Positions 1 through 10,803 of a stretch of DNA of 64,000 nucleotides are shown piece by piece; within the stretch, counting starts at the first letter, position 1, and the number at the start of each line of letters is the position of its first letter. The stretch comes from Leptasterias polaris (Eukaryota; Echinodermata; Asteroidea; Forcipulatida; Asteriidae). The DNA is taken from positions 744,001 through 808,000 of the forward strand of contig JAZGTN010000051.1 of NCBI GenBank assembly GCA_037783415.1, in the 5' to 3' direction. The notes below the pieces were generated by a model. The model had not been told where the DNA came from and made no database searches. It was given only the letters and a program-made list of their open reading frames with translations. The translations under genes were made by a program, and so were the position numbers.

Positions 1-18
1 ACTGGAAACTGAAGCCCC

Positions 19-28
19 TATATTAAAG
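19..28 (+). promoter_or_regulatory. TATA-like element of 5S units (example)
   Basis: TATATTAAAG lies at about -20 to -11 from the gene start at 39. Almost every unit has this or TAAATTAAAG at the same place. Upstream TATA-like elements are known to assist 5S transcription in several animals. The function here is inferred from position and conservation in an otherwise more variable spacer. Confidence 0.6.
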
Positions 29-38
29 TCAGCAAAGT

Positions 39-156
39 GTCTACTGCCATACTACGCTGAAAACACCGGTTCTCGTCTGAACACCGAAGTTAAGCATCGT
101 CGGGCCCGGTCAGTACTTGGACGGGAGACCTCCTGGGAATACCGGGTGCTGTAGAC
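39..156 (+). rRNA. 5S rRNA gene, first complete copy
   Basis: The core runs from GTCTACTGCC to GTAGAC, 118 bp; the mature 3' end probably adds one to three bases (AT or ATC). Box A region TAAGCATCGTCGGG lies at 91-104 and box C at 111-130. This copy has GAACACCG instead of the common GATCACCG in the 3' strand of helix III, a class that recurs across the array together with ACAACGG. The CGGT/ACCG pairing is kept. Confidence 0.93.
91..130 (+). promoter_or_regulatory. Internal control region of 5S gene (example)
   Basis: Box A region TAAGCATCGTCGGG at 91-104 and box C CAGTACTTGGACGGGAGACC at 111-130 correspond to the TFIIIA-binding internal promoter of eukaryotic 5S genes. Box C is the best conserved segment across the array. 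Confidence 0.8.
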
Positions 157-172
157 ATCTTTTTGTATTTTT
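157..172 (+). terminator. Double T-run Pol III terminator (example)
   Basis: After GTAGACATC there is a T5 run at 160-164 and a second T5 run at 168-172. Nearly all units keep two T-runs; the first is T4 or T5 depending on spacer type (ATCTTTTG, ATCTTTTTG, ATATTTTG or ATATTTTTG). The second looks like a fail-safe terminator. Confidence 0.75.
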
Positions 173-240
173 CCTCAACATACGGAGGTTAGAAACAATC
201 TAAACTGAAGCCCCTAAATTAAAGTTAGCAACGTGTCTAG

Positions 241-358
241 GTCTACTGCCATACTACGCTGAAAACACCGGTTCTCGTCTGATCACCGAAGTTAAGCATC
301 GTCGGGCCCGGTCAGTACTTGGACGGGAGACCTCCTGGGAATACCGGGTGCTGTAGAC
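241..358 (+). rRNA. 5S rRNA gene with duplicated 5' hexamer
   Basis: This is a standard 118-bp core preceded directly by an extra hexamer GTCTAG at 235-240, so the start reads GTCTAGGTCTAC. The duplication moves the gene 6 bp away from the upstream TATA-like element. The same class recurs near 3,205, 3,603, 10,095, 12,853, 14,632, 17,197, 20,950, 22,338, 23,524, 24,317, 32,451 and regularly through the right arm. If transcription starts at a fixed distance from the TATA-like element, the RNA would carry a 6-nt 5' extension. Confidence 0.9.
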
Positions 359-437
359 ATCTTTTGTATTTTTCCTCCACATACGGAGGTTAGATCTAAA
401 CTGGAAACTGAAGCCCCTATATTAAAGTCAGCAAAGT

Positions 438-555
438 GTCTACTGCCATACTACGCTGAAAACAACGGTTCTCGTCTGAACACCGAAGTTAAGCATCGTC
501 GGGCCCGGTCAGTACTTGGACGGGAGACCTCCTGGGAATACCGGGTGCTGTAAAC
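438..555 (+). rRNA. 5S rRNA gene, ACAACGG/GAACACC variant
   Basis: The core is full length. It carries AACAACGG at helix III together with GAACACCG, and ends GTAAAC instead of GTAGAC, which weakens one helix I pair. The paralogous copy near 3,800-3,917 has the normal GTAGAC end. Confidence 0.9.
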
Positions 556-633
556 ATCTTTTTGTATTTTTCCTCAACATACGGAGGTTAGAAACAATCT
601 AAACTGAAGCCCCTAAATTAAAGTTAGCAACGT

Positions 634-751
634 GTCTACTGCCATACTACGCTGAAAACACCGGTTCTCGTCTGATCACCGAAGTTAAGCATCGTCGGGC
701 CCGGTCAGTACTTGGACGGGAGACCTCCTGGGAATACCGGGTGCTGTAGAC
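634..751 (+). rRNA. 5S rRNA gene, common (reference) type
   Basis: This copy matches the commonest sequence in the window. It has an intact GTCTAC/GTAGAC helix, GATCACCG, box A TAAGCATCGTCGGG and box C CAGTACTTGGACGGGAGACC. It is preceded by the TAAATTAAAG spacer type and followed by a T5 run and a second T5 run. It is used here as the reference for describing variants. Confidence 0.95.
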
Positions 752-829
752 ATCTTTTTGTATTTTTCCTCAACATACGGAGGTTAGAAACAATCTAAAC
801 TGAAGCCCCTAAATTAAAGTTAGCAACGT

Positions 830-947
830 GTCTACTGCCATACTACGCTGAAAACACCGGTTCTCGTCTTATCACCGAAGTTAAGCATCGTCGGGCCCGG
901 TCAGTACTTGGACGGGAGACCTCCTGGGAATACCGGGTGCTGTATAC
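830..947 (+). rRNA. 5S rRNA gene, GTATAC 3' variant
   Basis: The core is full length with CGTCTTATCACCG in the loop C/helix III segment and GTATAC at the 3' end. Both private changes are shared exactly with the copy 3,362 bp downstream, which marks the large duplication at the left end of the window. Confidence 0.92.
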
Positions 948-1026
948 ATCTTTTGTATTTTTCCTCGACATACGGAGGTTAGATCTAAACTGGAAACTGA
1001 AGCCCCTATATTAAAGTCAGCAACGT

Positions 1027-1144
1027 GTCTACTGCCATACTACGCTGAAAACACCGGTTCTCGTCTGATCACCGAAGTTAAGCATCGTCGGGCCCGGTCA
1101 GTACTTGGACGGGAGACCTCCTGGGAATACCGGGTGCTGTAGAC
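1027..1144 (+). rRNA. 5S rRNA gene
   Basis: Common-type 118-bp core preceded by the spacer type with TATATTAAAG and followed by TCTTTTG, a four-T terminator. Confidence 0.94.
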
Positions 1145-1221
1145 ATCTTTTGTATTTTTCCTCAACATACGGAGGTTAGAAAAAATCTAAACTGAAGCCC
1201 CTACATTAAAGTTAGCAACGT

Positions 1222-1339
1222 GTCTACTGCCATACTACGCTGAAAACACCGGTTCTCGTCTGATCACCGAAGTTAAGCATCGTCGGGCCCGGTCAGTACT
1301 TGGACGGGAGACCTCCTGGGAATACCGGGTGCTGTAGAC
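1222..1339 (+). rRNA. 5S rRNA gene
   Basis: Common-type core. The upstream spacer has the rare variants GAAAAAATC and CCTACATTAAAG, both shared with the paralogous spacer near 4,540-4,575. Confidence 0.94.
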
Positions 1340-1417
1340 ATCTTTTTGTATTTTTCCTCAACATACGGAGGTTAGAAACAATCTAAACTGAAGCCCCTAA
1401 ATTAAAGTTAGCAACGT

Positions 1418-1535
1418 GTATACTGCCATACTACGCTGAAAACACCGGTTCTCGTCTGATCACCGAAGTTAAGCATCGTCGGGCCCGGTCAGTACTTGGA
1501 CGGGAGACCTCCTGGGAATACCGGGTGCTGTAGAC
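1418..1535 (+). rRNA. 5S rRNA gene, GTATAC 5' variant
   Basis: The 5' end reads GTATAC instead of GTCTAC, which breaks a helix I pair with the normal GTAGAC end. This class is usually followed by the ACATATTTTG spacer type and is seen repeatedly, for example near 2,608, 16,213, 18,775, 42,917 and 48,237. Confidence 0.9.
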
Positions 1536-1616
1536 ATATTTTGTATTTTTCCTCAAAATACGGAAGTTAGATATCTAAACTGGAAACTGAAGCCCCTATA
1601 TTAAAGTCAACAAAGT

Positions 1617-1737
1617 GTTTACTGCCATACTACGCTGAAAACACCGGTTCTCGTCTGATCACCGAAGTTTATAAGCATCGTCGGGCCCGGTCAGTACTTG
1701 GACGGGAGACCTCCTGGGAATACCAAGTGCTGTAGAC
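1617..1737 (+). rRNA. 5S rRNA gene with 3-nt insertion beside box A
   Basis: The core is 121 bp instead of 118 because GAAGTTAAGC is replaced by GAAGTTTATAAGC. The insertion falls in the loop B / helix II boundary and at the 5' edge of box A, so it should affect folding and perhaps TFIIIA or TFIIIC contact. It also has a GTTTAC 5' end (G-U pairing with GTAGAC) and a private CCAAGTG near the 3' end. More than 30 copies in the window carry the same 3-nt insertion. It may be a pseudogene or a structural 5S variant. Confidence 0.88.
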
Positions 1738-3362
1738 ATCTTTTTGTATTTTTCCTCAACATACGGAGGTTAGAAACAATCTAAACTGAAGCCCCTAAAT
1801 TAAAGTTAGCAACGTGTCTACTGCCATACTACGCTGAAAACACCGGTTCTCGTCTGATCACCGAAGTTAAGCATCGTCGGGCCCGGTCAGTACTTGGACG
1901 GGAGACCTCCTGGGAATACCGGGTGCTGTAGACATATTTTGTATTTTTCCTCAAAATACGGAAGTTAGATATCTAAACTGGAAACTGAAGCCCCTATATT
2001 AAAGTCAACAAAGTGTTTACTGCCATACTACGCTGAAAACACCGGTTCTCGTCTGATCACCGAAGTTAAGCATCGTCGGGCCCGGTCAGTACTTGGACGG
2101 GAGACCTCCAGGGAATACCGGGTGCTGTAAACATCTTTTTGTATTTTTCCTCAACATACGGAGGTTAGAAACAATCTAAACTGAAGCCCTAAATTAAAGT
2201 TAGCAACGTGTCTACTGCCATACTACGCTGAAAACACCGGTTCTCGTCTGATCTCCGAAGTTAAGCATCGTCGGGCCTGGTCAGTACTTGGACGGGAGAC
2301 CTCCTGGGAATACCGGGTGCTGTAGACATCTTTTGTATTTTTCCTCGACATACGGAGGTTAGATCTAAACTGGAAACTGAAGCCCCTAAATTAAAGTTAG
2401 CAATGTGTCTACTGCCATACTACGCTGAAAACACCGGTTCTCGTCTGATCACCGAAGTTTATAAGCATCGTCGGGCCCGGTCAGTACTTGGACGGGAGAC
2501 CTCCTGGGAATACCGGGTGCTGTAGACATCTTTTTGTATTTTTCCTCAACATACGGAGGTTAGAAACAATCTAAACTGAAGCCCCTAAATTAAAGTTAGC
2601 AACGTGTATACTGCCATACTACGCTGAAAACACCGGTTCTCGTCTGATCACCGAAGTTAAGCATCGTCGGGCCCGGTCAGTACTTGGACGGGAGACCTCC
2701 TGGGAATACCGGGTGCTGTAGACATATTTTGTATTTTTCCTCAAAATACGGAAGTTAGATATCTAAACTGGAAACTGTGAAGCCCCTATATTAAAGTCAA
2801 CAAAGTGTTTACTGCCATACTACGCTGAAAACACCGGTTCTCGTCTGATCACCGAAGTTAAGCATCGTCGGGCCCGGTCAGTACTTGGACGGGAGACCTC
2901 CAGGGAATACCGGGTGCTGTAGACATCTTTTTGTATTTTTCCTCAACATACGGAGGTTAGAAACAATCTAAACTGAAGCCCTAAATTAAAGTTAGCAACG
3001 TGTCTACTGCCATACTACGCTGAAAACACCGGTTCTCGTCTGATTTCCGAAGTTAAGCATCGTCGGGCCTGGTCAGTACTTGGACGGGAGACCTCCTGGG
3101 AATACCGGGTGCTGTAGACATCTTTTTGTATTTTTCCTCAACATACGGAGGTTAGAAACAATCTAAACTGAAGCCCCTAAATTAAAGTTAGCAACGTGTC
3201 TAGGTCTACTGCCATACTACGCTGAAAACACCGGTTCTCGTCTGATCACCGAAGTTAAGCATCGTCGGGCCCGGTCAGTACTTGGACGGGAGACCTCCTG
3301 GGAATACCGGGTGCTGTAGACATCTTTTGTATTTTTCCTCGACATACGGAGGTTAGATCTAA

Positions 3363-4777
3363 ACTGGAAACTGAAGCCCCTATATTAAAGTCAGCAAAGT
3401 GTCTACTGCCATACTACGCTGAAAACACCGGTTCTCGTCTGAACACCGAAGTTAAGCATCGTCGGGCCCGGTCAGTACTTGGACGGGAGACCTCCTGGGA
3501 ATACCGGGTGCTGTAGACATCTTTTTGTATTTTTCCTCAACATACGGAGGTTAGAAACAATCTAAACTGAAGCCCCTAAATTAAAGTTAGCAACGTGTCT
3601 AGGTCTACTGCCATACTACGCTGAAAACACCGGTTCTCGTCTGATCACCGAAGTTAAGCATCGTCGGGCCCGGTCAGTACTTGGACGGGAGACCTCCTGG
3701 GAATACCGGGTGCTGTAGACATCTTTTGTATTTTTCCTCCACATACGGAGGTTAGATCTAAACTGGAAACTGAAGCCCCTATATTAAAGTCAGCAAAGTG
3801 TCTACTGCCATACTACGCTGAAAACAACGGTTCTCGTCTGAACACCGAAGTTAAGCATCGTCGGGCCCGGTCAGTACTTGGACGGGAGACCTCCTGGGAA
3901 TACCGGGTGCTGTAGACATCTTTTTGTATTTTTCCTCAACATACGGAGGTTAGAAACAATCTAAACTGAAGCCCCTAAATTAAAGTTAGCAACGTGTCTA
4001 CTGCCATACTACGCTGAAAACACCGGTTCTCGTCTGATCACCGAAGTTAAGCATCGTCGGGCCCGGTCAGTACTTGGACGGGAGACCTCCTGGGAATACC
4101 GGGTGCTGTAGACATCTTTTTGTATTTTTCCTCAACATACGGAGGTTAGAAACAATCTAAACTGAAGCCCCTAAATTAAAGTTAGCAACGTGTCTACTGC
4201 CATACTACGCTGAAAACACCGGTTCTCGTCTTATCACCGAAGTTAAGCATCGTCGGGCCCGGTCAGTACTTGGACGGGAGACCTCCTGGGAATACCGGGT
4301 GCTGTATACATCTTTTGTATTTTTCCTCGACATACGGAGGTTAGATCTAAACTGGAAACTGAAGCCCCTATATTAAAGTCAGCAACGTGTCTACTGCCAT
4401 ACTACGCTGAAAACACCGGTTCTCGTCTGATCACCGAAGTTAAGCATCGTCGGGCCCGGTCAGTACTTGGACGGGAGACCTCCTGGGAATACCGGGTGCT
4501 GTAGACATCTTTTGTATTTTTCCTCAACATACGGAGGTTAGAAAAAATCTAAACTGAAGCCCCTACATTAAAGTTAGCAACGTGTCTACTGCCATACTAC
4601 GCTGAAAACACCGGTTCTCGTCTGATCACTGAAGTTAAGCATCGTCGGGCCCGGTCAGTACTTGGACGGGAGACCTCCTGGGAATACCGGGTGCTGTAGA
4701 CATCTTTTTGTATTTTTCCTCAACATACGGAGGTTAGAAACAATCTAAACTGAAGCCCCTAAATTAAAGTTAGCAAC
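3363..4777 (+). repeat. Block duplicated at 3,362-bp offset (copy 2)
   Basis: Partner of 1-1,415. Similarity ends where copy 1 has GTGTATACTG and copy 2 has GTGTCTACTG, with different spacer types afterwards. The offset equals about 17 units. Confidence 0.85.
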
Positions 4778-4779
4778 GT

Positions 4780-4897
4780 GTCTACTGCCATACTACGCTG
4801 AAAACACCGGTTCTCGTCTGATCACCGAAGTTAAGCATCGTCGGGCCCGGTCAGTACTTGGACGGGACACCTCCTGGGAATACCGGGTGCTGTAGAC
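4780..4897 (+). rRNA. 5S rRNA gene, diverged zone
   Basis: Full-length core with a private change in box C (GACGGGACACC instead of GACGGGAGACC). It starts a run of units with unusually many private substitutions between about 4.8 and 6.4 kb. Confidence 0.88.
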
Positions 4898-4975
4898 ATC
4901 TTTTTGTATTTTTCCTCAACATACGGAGGTTAGAAACAATCTAAACTGAAGCCCCTAAATTAAAGTTAGCAACGT

Positions 4976-5093
4976 GTCTACTGCCATACTACGCTGAAAA
5001 CACCGGTTCTCGTCTGATCACCGAAGTTAAGCATCGTCGGGCCCGGTCAGTACTTGGACGGCAGACTTCCTGGGAATACCGGATGCTGTAGAC
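4976..5093 (+). rRNA. 5S rRNA gene, diverged, probably impaired
   Basis: Full-length core with changes at box C and beyond: GGCAGACTTCC and CCGGATGCTG replace the common GGGAGACCTCC and CCGGGTGCTG. These positions are close to invariant elsewhere in the window. Confidence 0.85.
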
Positions 5094-5171
5094 ATCTTTT
5101 TGTATTTTTCCTCAACATACGGAGGTTAGAAACAATCTAAACTGAAGCCCCTAAATTAAAGTTAGCAACGT

Positions 5172-5289
5172 GTCTACTGCCATACTACGCTGAAAACACC
5201 GGTTCTCGTGTGATCACCGAAGTTAAGCATCGTCGGGCCCGGTCAGTCCTTGGACGGGAGACCTCCTGTGAATACCGGGTGCTGTAGAC
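5172..5289 (+). rRNA. 5S rRNA gene, diverged, probably impaired
   Basis: Three private changes: CGTGTGATC in loop C, CAGTCCTTGG in box C and CTCCTGTGAAT downstream. The box C change removes a base conserved across eukaryotic 5S genes, so poor TFIIIA binding is likely (inference). Confidence 0.85.
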
Positions 5290-8200
5290 ATCTTTTGTAT
5301 TTTTCCTCGACATACGGAGGTTAGATCTAAACTGGAAACTGAAGCCCCTATATTAAAGTCAGCAACGTGTCAACTGCCATACTACGCTGAAAACACCGGT
5401 TCTCGTCTGATCACCGAAGTTAAGCATCGTCGGTCCCGGTCAGTACTTGGACGGGAGACCTCCTGGGAATACCGGGTGCTGTAGACATCTTTTTGTATTT
5501 TTCCTCAACATACGGAGGTTAGAAACAATCTAAACTGAAGCCCCTAAATTAAAGTTATCAACGTGTCTACTGCCATACTATGCTGAAAACACCGGTTCTC
5601 GTCTGATATCCGAAGTTAAGCATCGTCGGGCCCGGTCAGTACTTGGACGGGAGACCTCCTGGGAATACCGGGTGCTGTAGACACCTTTTTGTATTTTTCC
5701 TCAACATACGGAGGTTAGAAACAATCTAAACTAAAGCCCCTAAATTAAAGTTAGTAACGTGTCTACTGCCATACTATGCTGAAAACACCGGTTTTCGTCT
5801 GATATCCGAAGTTAAGCATCGTCGGGCCCGGTCAGTACTTGGACGGGAGACCTCCTGGGAATACCGGGTGCTGTAGACATATTTTGTATTTTTCCTCAAA
5901 ATACGGAAGTTAGATATCTAAACTGGAAACTGAAGCCCCTAAATTAAAGTCAGCAACGTGTCTACTGCCATACTACGCTGAAAACACCGGTTCTCGTCTG
6001 ATCACAGAAGTTAAGCATCGTCGGGCCCCGTCAGTACTTGGACGGGAGACCTCCTGGGAATACCCGGTGCTGTAGACATCTTTTTGTATTTTTCCTCAAC
6101 ATACGGAGGTTAGAAACAATCTAAACTGAAGCCCCTAAATTAAAGTTAGCAACGTGTCTACTGCCATACTACACTGAAAACACCGGTTCTCGTCTGATTA
6201 CCGAAGTTAAGCATCGTCGGGCCCGGTCAGTACTTGGACGGGAGACCTACTGGGAATACCGGTGCTGTAGACATCTTTTGTATTTTTCCTCGACATACGG
6301 AGGTTAGATCTAAACTGGAAACTGAAGCCCCTATATTAACGTCAGCAACGTGTCTAATGCCATACTACGCTGAAAACACTGGTTCTCGTCTGATCACCGA
6401 AGTTAAGCATCGTAGGGCCCCGTCAGTACTTGGACGGGAGACCTCCTGGGAATACCGGGTGCTGTAGACATCTTTTTGTATTTTTCCTCAACATACGGAG
6501 GTTAGAAACAATCTAAACTGAAGCCCCTAAATTAAAGTTAGCAACGTGTCTACTGCCATACTACGCTGAAAACACCGGTTCTCGTCTGATCACCGAAGTT
6601 AAGCATCGTCGGGCCCGGTCAGTACTTGGACGGGAGACCTCCTGGGAATACCGGGTGCTGTAGACATCTTTTTGTATTTTTCCTCAACATACGGAGGTTA
6701 GAAACAATCTAAACTGAAGCCCCTAAATTAAAGTTAGCAACGTGTCTACTGCCATACTACGCTGAAAACACCGGTTCTCGTCTGATCACCGAAGTTAAGC
6801 ATCGTCGGGCCCGGTCAGTACTTGGACGGGAGACCTCCTGGGAATACCGGGTGCTGTAGACATATTTTTGTATTTTTCCTCAACATACGGAGGTTAGAAA
6901 CAATCTAAACTGAAGCCCCTAAATTAAAGTTAGCAACGTGTCTACTGAAATACTATGCTGAAAACACCGGTTCTCGTCTGATCACCGAAGTTAAGCATCG
7001 TCGGGCCCGGTCAGTACTTGGACAGGAGACCTCCTGGGAATACCGGGTGCTGTAGACATCTTTTGTATTTTTCCTCGACATACGGAGGTTAGATCTAAAC
7101 TGGAAACTGAAGCCCCTATAGTAAAGACAACAAAGTGTCTACTGCCATACTACGCTGAAAACACCGGTTCTCGTCTGATCACCGAAGTTAAGCATCGTCG
7201 GGCCCGGTCAGTACTTGGACGGCAGACCTCCTGGGAATACCGGGTGCTGTAGACATCTTTTTGTATTTTTCCTCAACATACGGAGGTTAGAAACAATCTA
7301 AACTGAAGCCCCTAAATTAAAGTTAGCAACGTGTCTACTGCCATACTACGCTGAAAACACCGGTTCTCGTCTGATCACCGAAGTTAAGCATCGCCGGGCC
7401 CGGTCAGTACTTGGACGGGAGACCTCCTGGGAATACCGGGTGCTGTAGACATCTTTTTGTATTTTTCCTCAACATACGGAGGTTAGAAACAATCTAAACT
7501 GAAGCCCCTAAATTAAAGTTAGCAACGTGTCTACTGCCATACTACGCTGAAAACACCGGTTCTCGTCTGATCACCGAAGTTAAGCATCGTCGGGCCCGGT
7601 CAGTACTTGGACGGGAGACCTCCTGGGAATACCGGGTGCTGTAGACATATTTTGTATTTTTCCTCAAAATACGGAAGTTAGATATCTAAACTGGAATCTG
7701 AAGCCCCTAAATTAAAGTCAGCAACGTGTCTACTGCCATACTACGCTGAAAACACCGGTTCTCGTCTGATCACCGAAGTTAAGCATCGTCGGGCCCGGTC
7801 AGTACTTGGACGGGAGACCTCCTGGGAATACCGGGTGCTGTAGACATCTTTTGTATTTTTCCTCGACATACGGAGGTTAGATCTAAACTGGAAACTGAAG
7901 CCCCTATATTAAAGTCAGCAAAGTGTCTACTGCCATACTACGCTGAAAACACCGGTTCTCGTCTGATCACTGAAGTTAAGCATCGTCGGGCCCCGTCAGT
8001 ACTTGGACGGGAGACCTCCTGGGAATACCGGGTGCTGTAGACATCTTTTTGTATTTTTCCTCAACATACGGAGGTTAGAAACAATCTAAACTGAAGCCCC
8101 TAAATTAAAGTTAGCAACGTGTCTACTGCCATACTACGCTGAAAACACCGGTTCTCGTCTGATCACCGAAGTTAAGCATCGTCGGGCCCGGTCAGTACTT

Positions 8201-10488
8201 GGACGGGAGACCTCCTGGGAATACCGGGTGCTGTAGACATCTTTTTGTATTTTTCCTCAACATACGGAGGTTAGAAACAATCTAAACTGAAGCCCCTAAA
8301 TTAAAGTTAGCAACGTGTCTACTGCCATACTACGCTGAAAACACCGGTTCTCGTCTGATCACCGAAGTTAAGCATCGTCGGGCCCGGTCAGTACTTGGAC
8401 GGGAGACCTCCTGGGAATACCGGGTGCTGTAGACATATTTTTGTATTTTTCCTCAACATACGGAGGTTAGAAACAATCTAAACTGAAGCCCCTAAATTAA
8501 AGTTAGCAACGTGTCTACTGAAATACTATGCTGAAAACACCGGTTCTCGTCTGATCACCGAAGTTAAGCATCGTCGGGCCCGGTCAGTACTTGGACAGGA
8601 GACCTCCTGGGAATACCGGGTGCTGTAGACATCTTTTGTATTTTTCCTCGACATACGGAGGTTAGATCTAAACTGGAAACTGAAGCCCCTAAATTAAAGT
8701 TAGCAACGTGTCTACTGCCATACTACGCTGAAAACACCGGTTCTCGTCTGATCACCGAAGTTAAGCATCGTCGGGCCCGGTCAGTACTCGGACGGGAGAC
8801 CTCCTGGGAATACCGGGTGCTGTAGACATCTTTTTGTATTTTTCCTCAACATACGGAGGTTAGAAACAATCTAAACTGAAGCCCCTAAATTAAAGTTAGC
8901 AACGTGTCTACTGCCATACTACGCTGAAAACACCGGTTCTCGTCTGATCACCGAAGTTAAGCATCGTCGGGCCCGGTCAGTACTTGGACGGGAGACCTCC
9001 TGGGAATACCGGGTGCTGTAGACATATTTTGTATTTTTCCTCAAAATACGGAAGTTAGATATCTAAACTGGAATCTGAAGCCCCTAAATTAAAGTCAGCA
9101 ACGTGTCTACTGCCATACTACGCTGAAAACACCGGTTCTCGTCTGATCACCGAAGTTAAGCATCGTCGGGCCCGGTCAGTACTTGGACGGGAGACCTCCT
9201 GGGAATACCGGGTGCTGTAGACATCTTTTGTATTTTTCCTCGACATACGGAGGTTAGATCTAAACTGGAAACTGAAGCCCCTATATTAAAGTCAGCAAAG
9301 TGTCTACTGCCATACTACGCTGAAAACACCGGTTCTCGTCTGATCACTGAAGTTAAGCATCGTCGGGCCTGGTCAGTACTTGGACGGGAGACCTCCTGGG
9401 AATACCGGGTGCTGTAGACATCTTTTTGTATTTTTCCTCAACATACGGAGGTTAGAAACAATCTAAACTGAAGCCCCTAAATTAAAGTTAGCAATGTGTC
9501 TACTGCCATACTACGCTGAAAACACCGGTTCTCGTCTGATCACCGAAGTTTATAAGCATCGTCGGGCCCGGTCAGTACTTGGACGGGAGACCTCCTGGGA
9601 ATACCGGGTGCTGTATACATCTTTTTGTATTTTTCCTCAACATACGGAGGTTAGAAACAATCTCAACTGAAGCCCCTAAATTAAAGTTAGCAACGTGTCT
9701 ACTGCCATACTACGCTGAAAACACCGGTTCTCGTCTGATCTCCGAAGTTAAGCATCGTCGGGCCCGGTCAGTACTTGGATTGGAGACCTCCTGGGAATAC
9801 CGGGTGATGTAGACATCTTTTGTATTTTTCCTCGACATACGGAGGTTAGATCTAAACTGGAAACTGAAGCCCCTATATTAAAGTCAGCAACGTGTCTACT
9901 GCCATACTACGCTGAAAACACTGGTTCTCGTCTGATCACCGAAGTTAAGCATCGTCGGGCCCGGTCAGTACTTGGACGGGAGACCTCCTGGGAATACCGG
10001 GTGCTGTAGACATCTTTTTGTATTTTTCCTCAACATACGGAGGTTAGAAACAATCTAAACTGAAGCCCCTAAATTAAAGTTAGCTACGTATCTAGGTCTA
10101 CTGCCATACTACGCTGAAAACACCGGTTCTCGTCTGATCACCGAAGTTAAGCATCGTCGGGCCCGGTCAGTACTTGGACGGGAGACCTCCTGGGAATACC
10201 GGGTGCTGTAGACATCTTTTGTATTTTTCCTCGACATACGGAGGTTAGATCTAAACTGGAAACTGAAGCCCCTATATTAAAGTCAGCAAAGTGTCTACTG
10301 CCATACTACGCTGAAAACAACGGTTCTCGTCTGAACACCGAAGTTAAGCATCGTCGGGCCCGGTCAGTACTTGGACGGGAGACCTCCTGGGAATACCGGG
10401 TGCTGTAGACATCTTTTTGTATTTTTCCTCAACATACGGAGGTTAGAAACAATCTAAACTGAAGCCCCTAAATTAAAGTTAGCAACGT

Positions 10489-10606
10489 GTCTACTGCCAT
10501 ACTACGCTGAAAACACCGGTTCTCGTCTGATCTCCGAAGTTAAGCATCGCCGGGCCCGGTCCGTACTTGGACGGGAGACCTCCTGGGAATACCGGGTGCT
10601 GTAGAC
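10489..10606 (+). rRNA. 5S rRNA gene, CATCGCCGGG marker variant
   Basis: The core has GATCTCCG and CATCGCCGGG in box A; this copy also has a private CCGTACTTGG. With the next gene it forms a marker pair found at 16 positions in the window. The open frame on the opposite strand across this pair is a by-product of the repeat. Confidence 0.9.
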
Positions 10607-10685
10607 ATCTTTTGTATTTTTCCTCGACATACGGAGGTTAGATCTAAACTGGAAACTGAAGCCCCTATATTAAAGTCAGCAACGT

Positions 10686-10803
10686 GTCTACTGCCATACA
10701 ACGCTGAAAACACTGGTTCTCGTCTGATCACCGAAGTTAAGCATCGTCGGGCCCGGTCAGTACTTGGACGGGAGACCTCCTGGGAATACCGGGTGCTGTA
10801 GAC
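10686..10803 (+). rRNA. 5S rRNA gene, ACAACGCTG/ACTGG marker variant
   Basis: This is the second member of the marker pair. It has CATACAACGCTG in helix II and CACTGG in helix III, giving a G-U pair with ACCG. It always follows the CATCGCCGGG variant, which shows that variant order is conserved. Confidence 0.9.

Larger units (their letters stand above)
1..1415 (+). repeat. Block duplicated at 3,362-bp offset (copy 1)
   Basis: Seven units nearly identical to 3,363-4,777. They share rare changes such as CCTCCACATACGG, CGTCTTATC, GTATAC and GAAAAAATC. The differences noted are single bases, for example GTAAAC versus GTAGAC. Confidence 0.85.

Noticed and set aside
171..187. Spacer hairpin CCTC...GAGG as a regulatory structure
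   Set aside because: The stem is only 4 bp and is lost in the CCTCAAAATACGGAAG spacer type, so it is not consistently kept.
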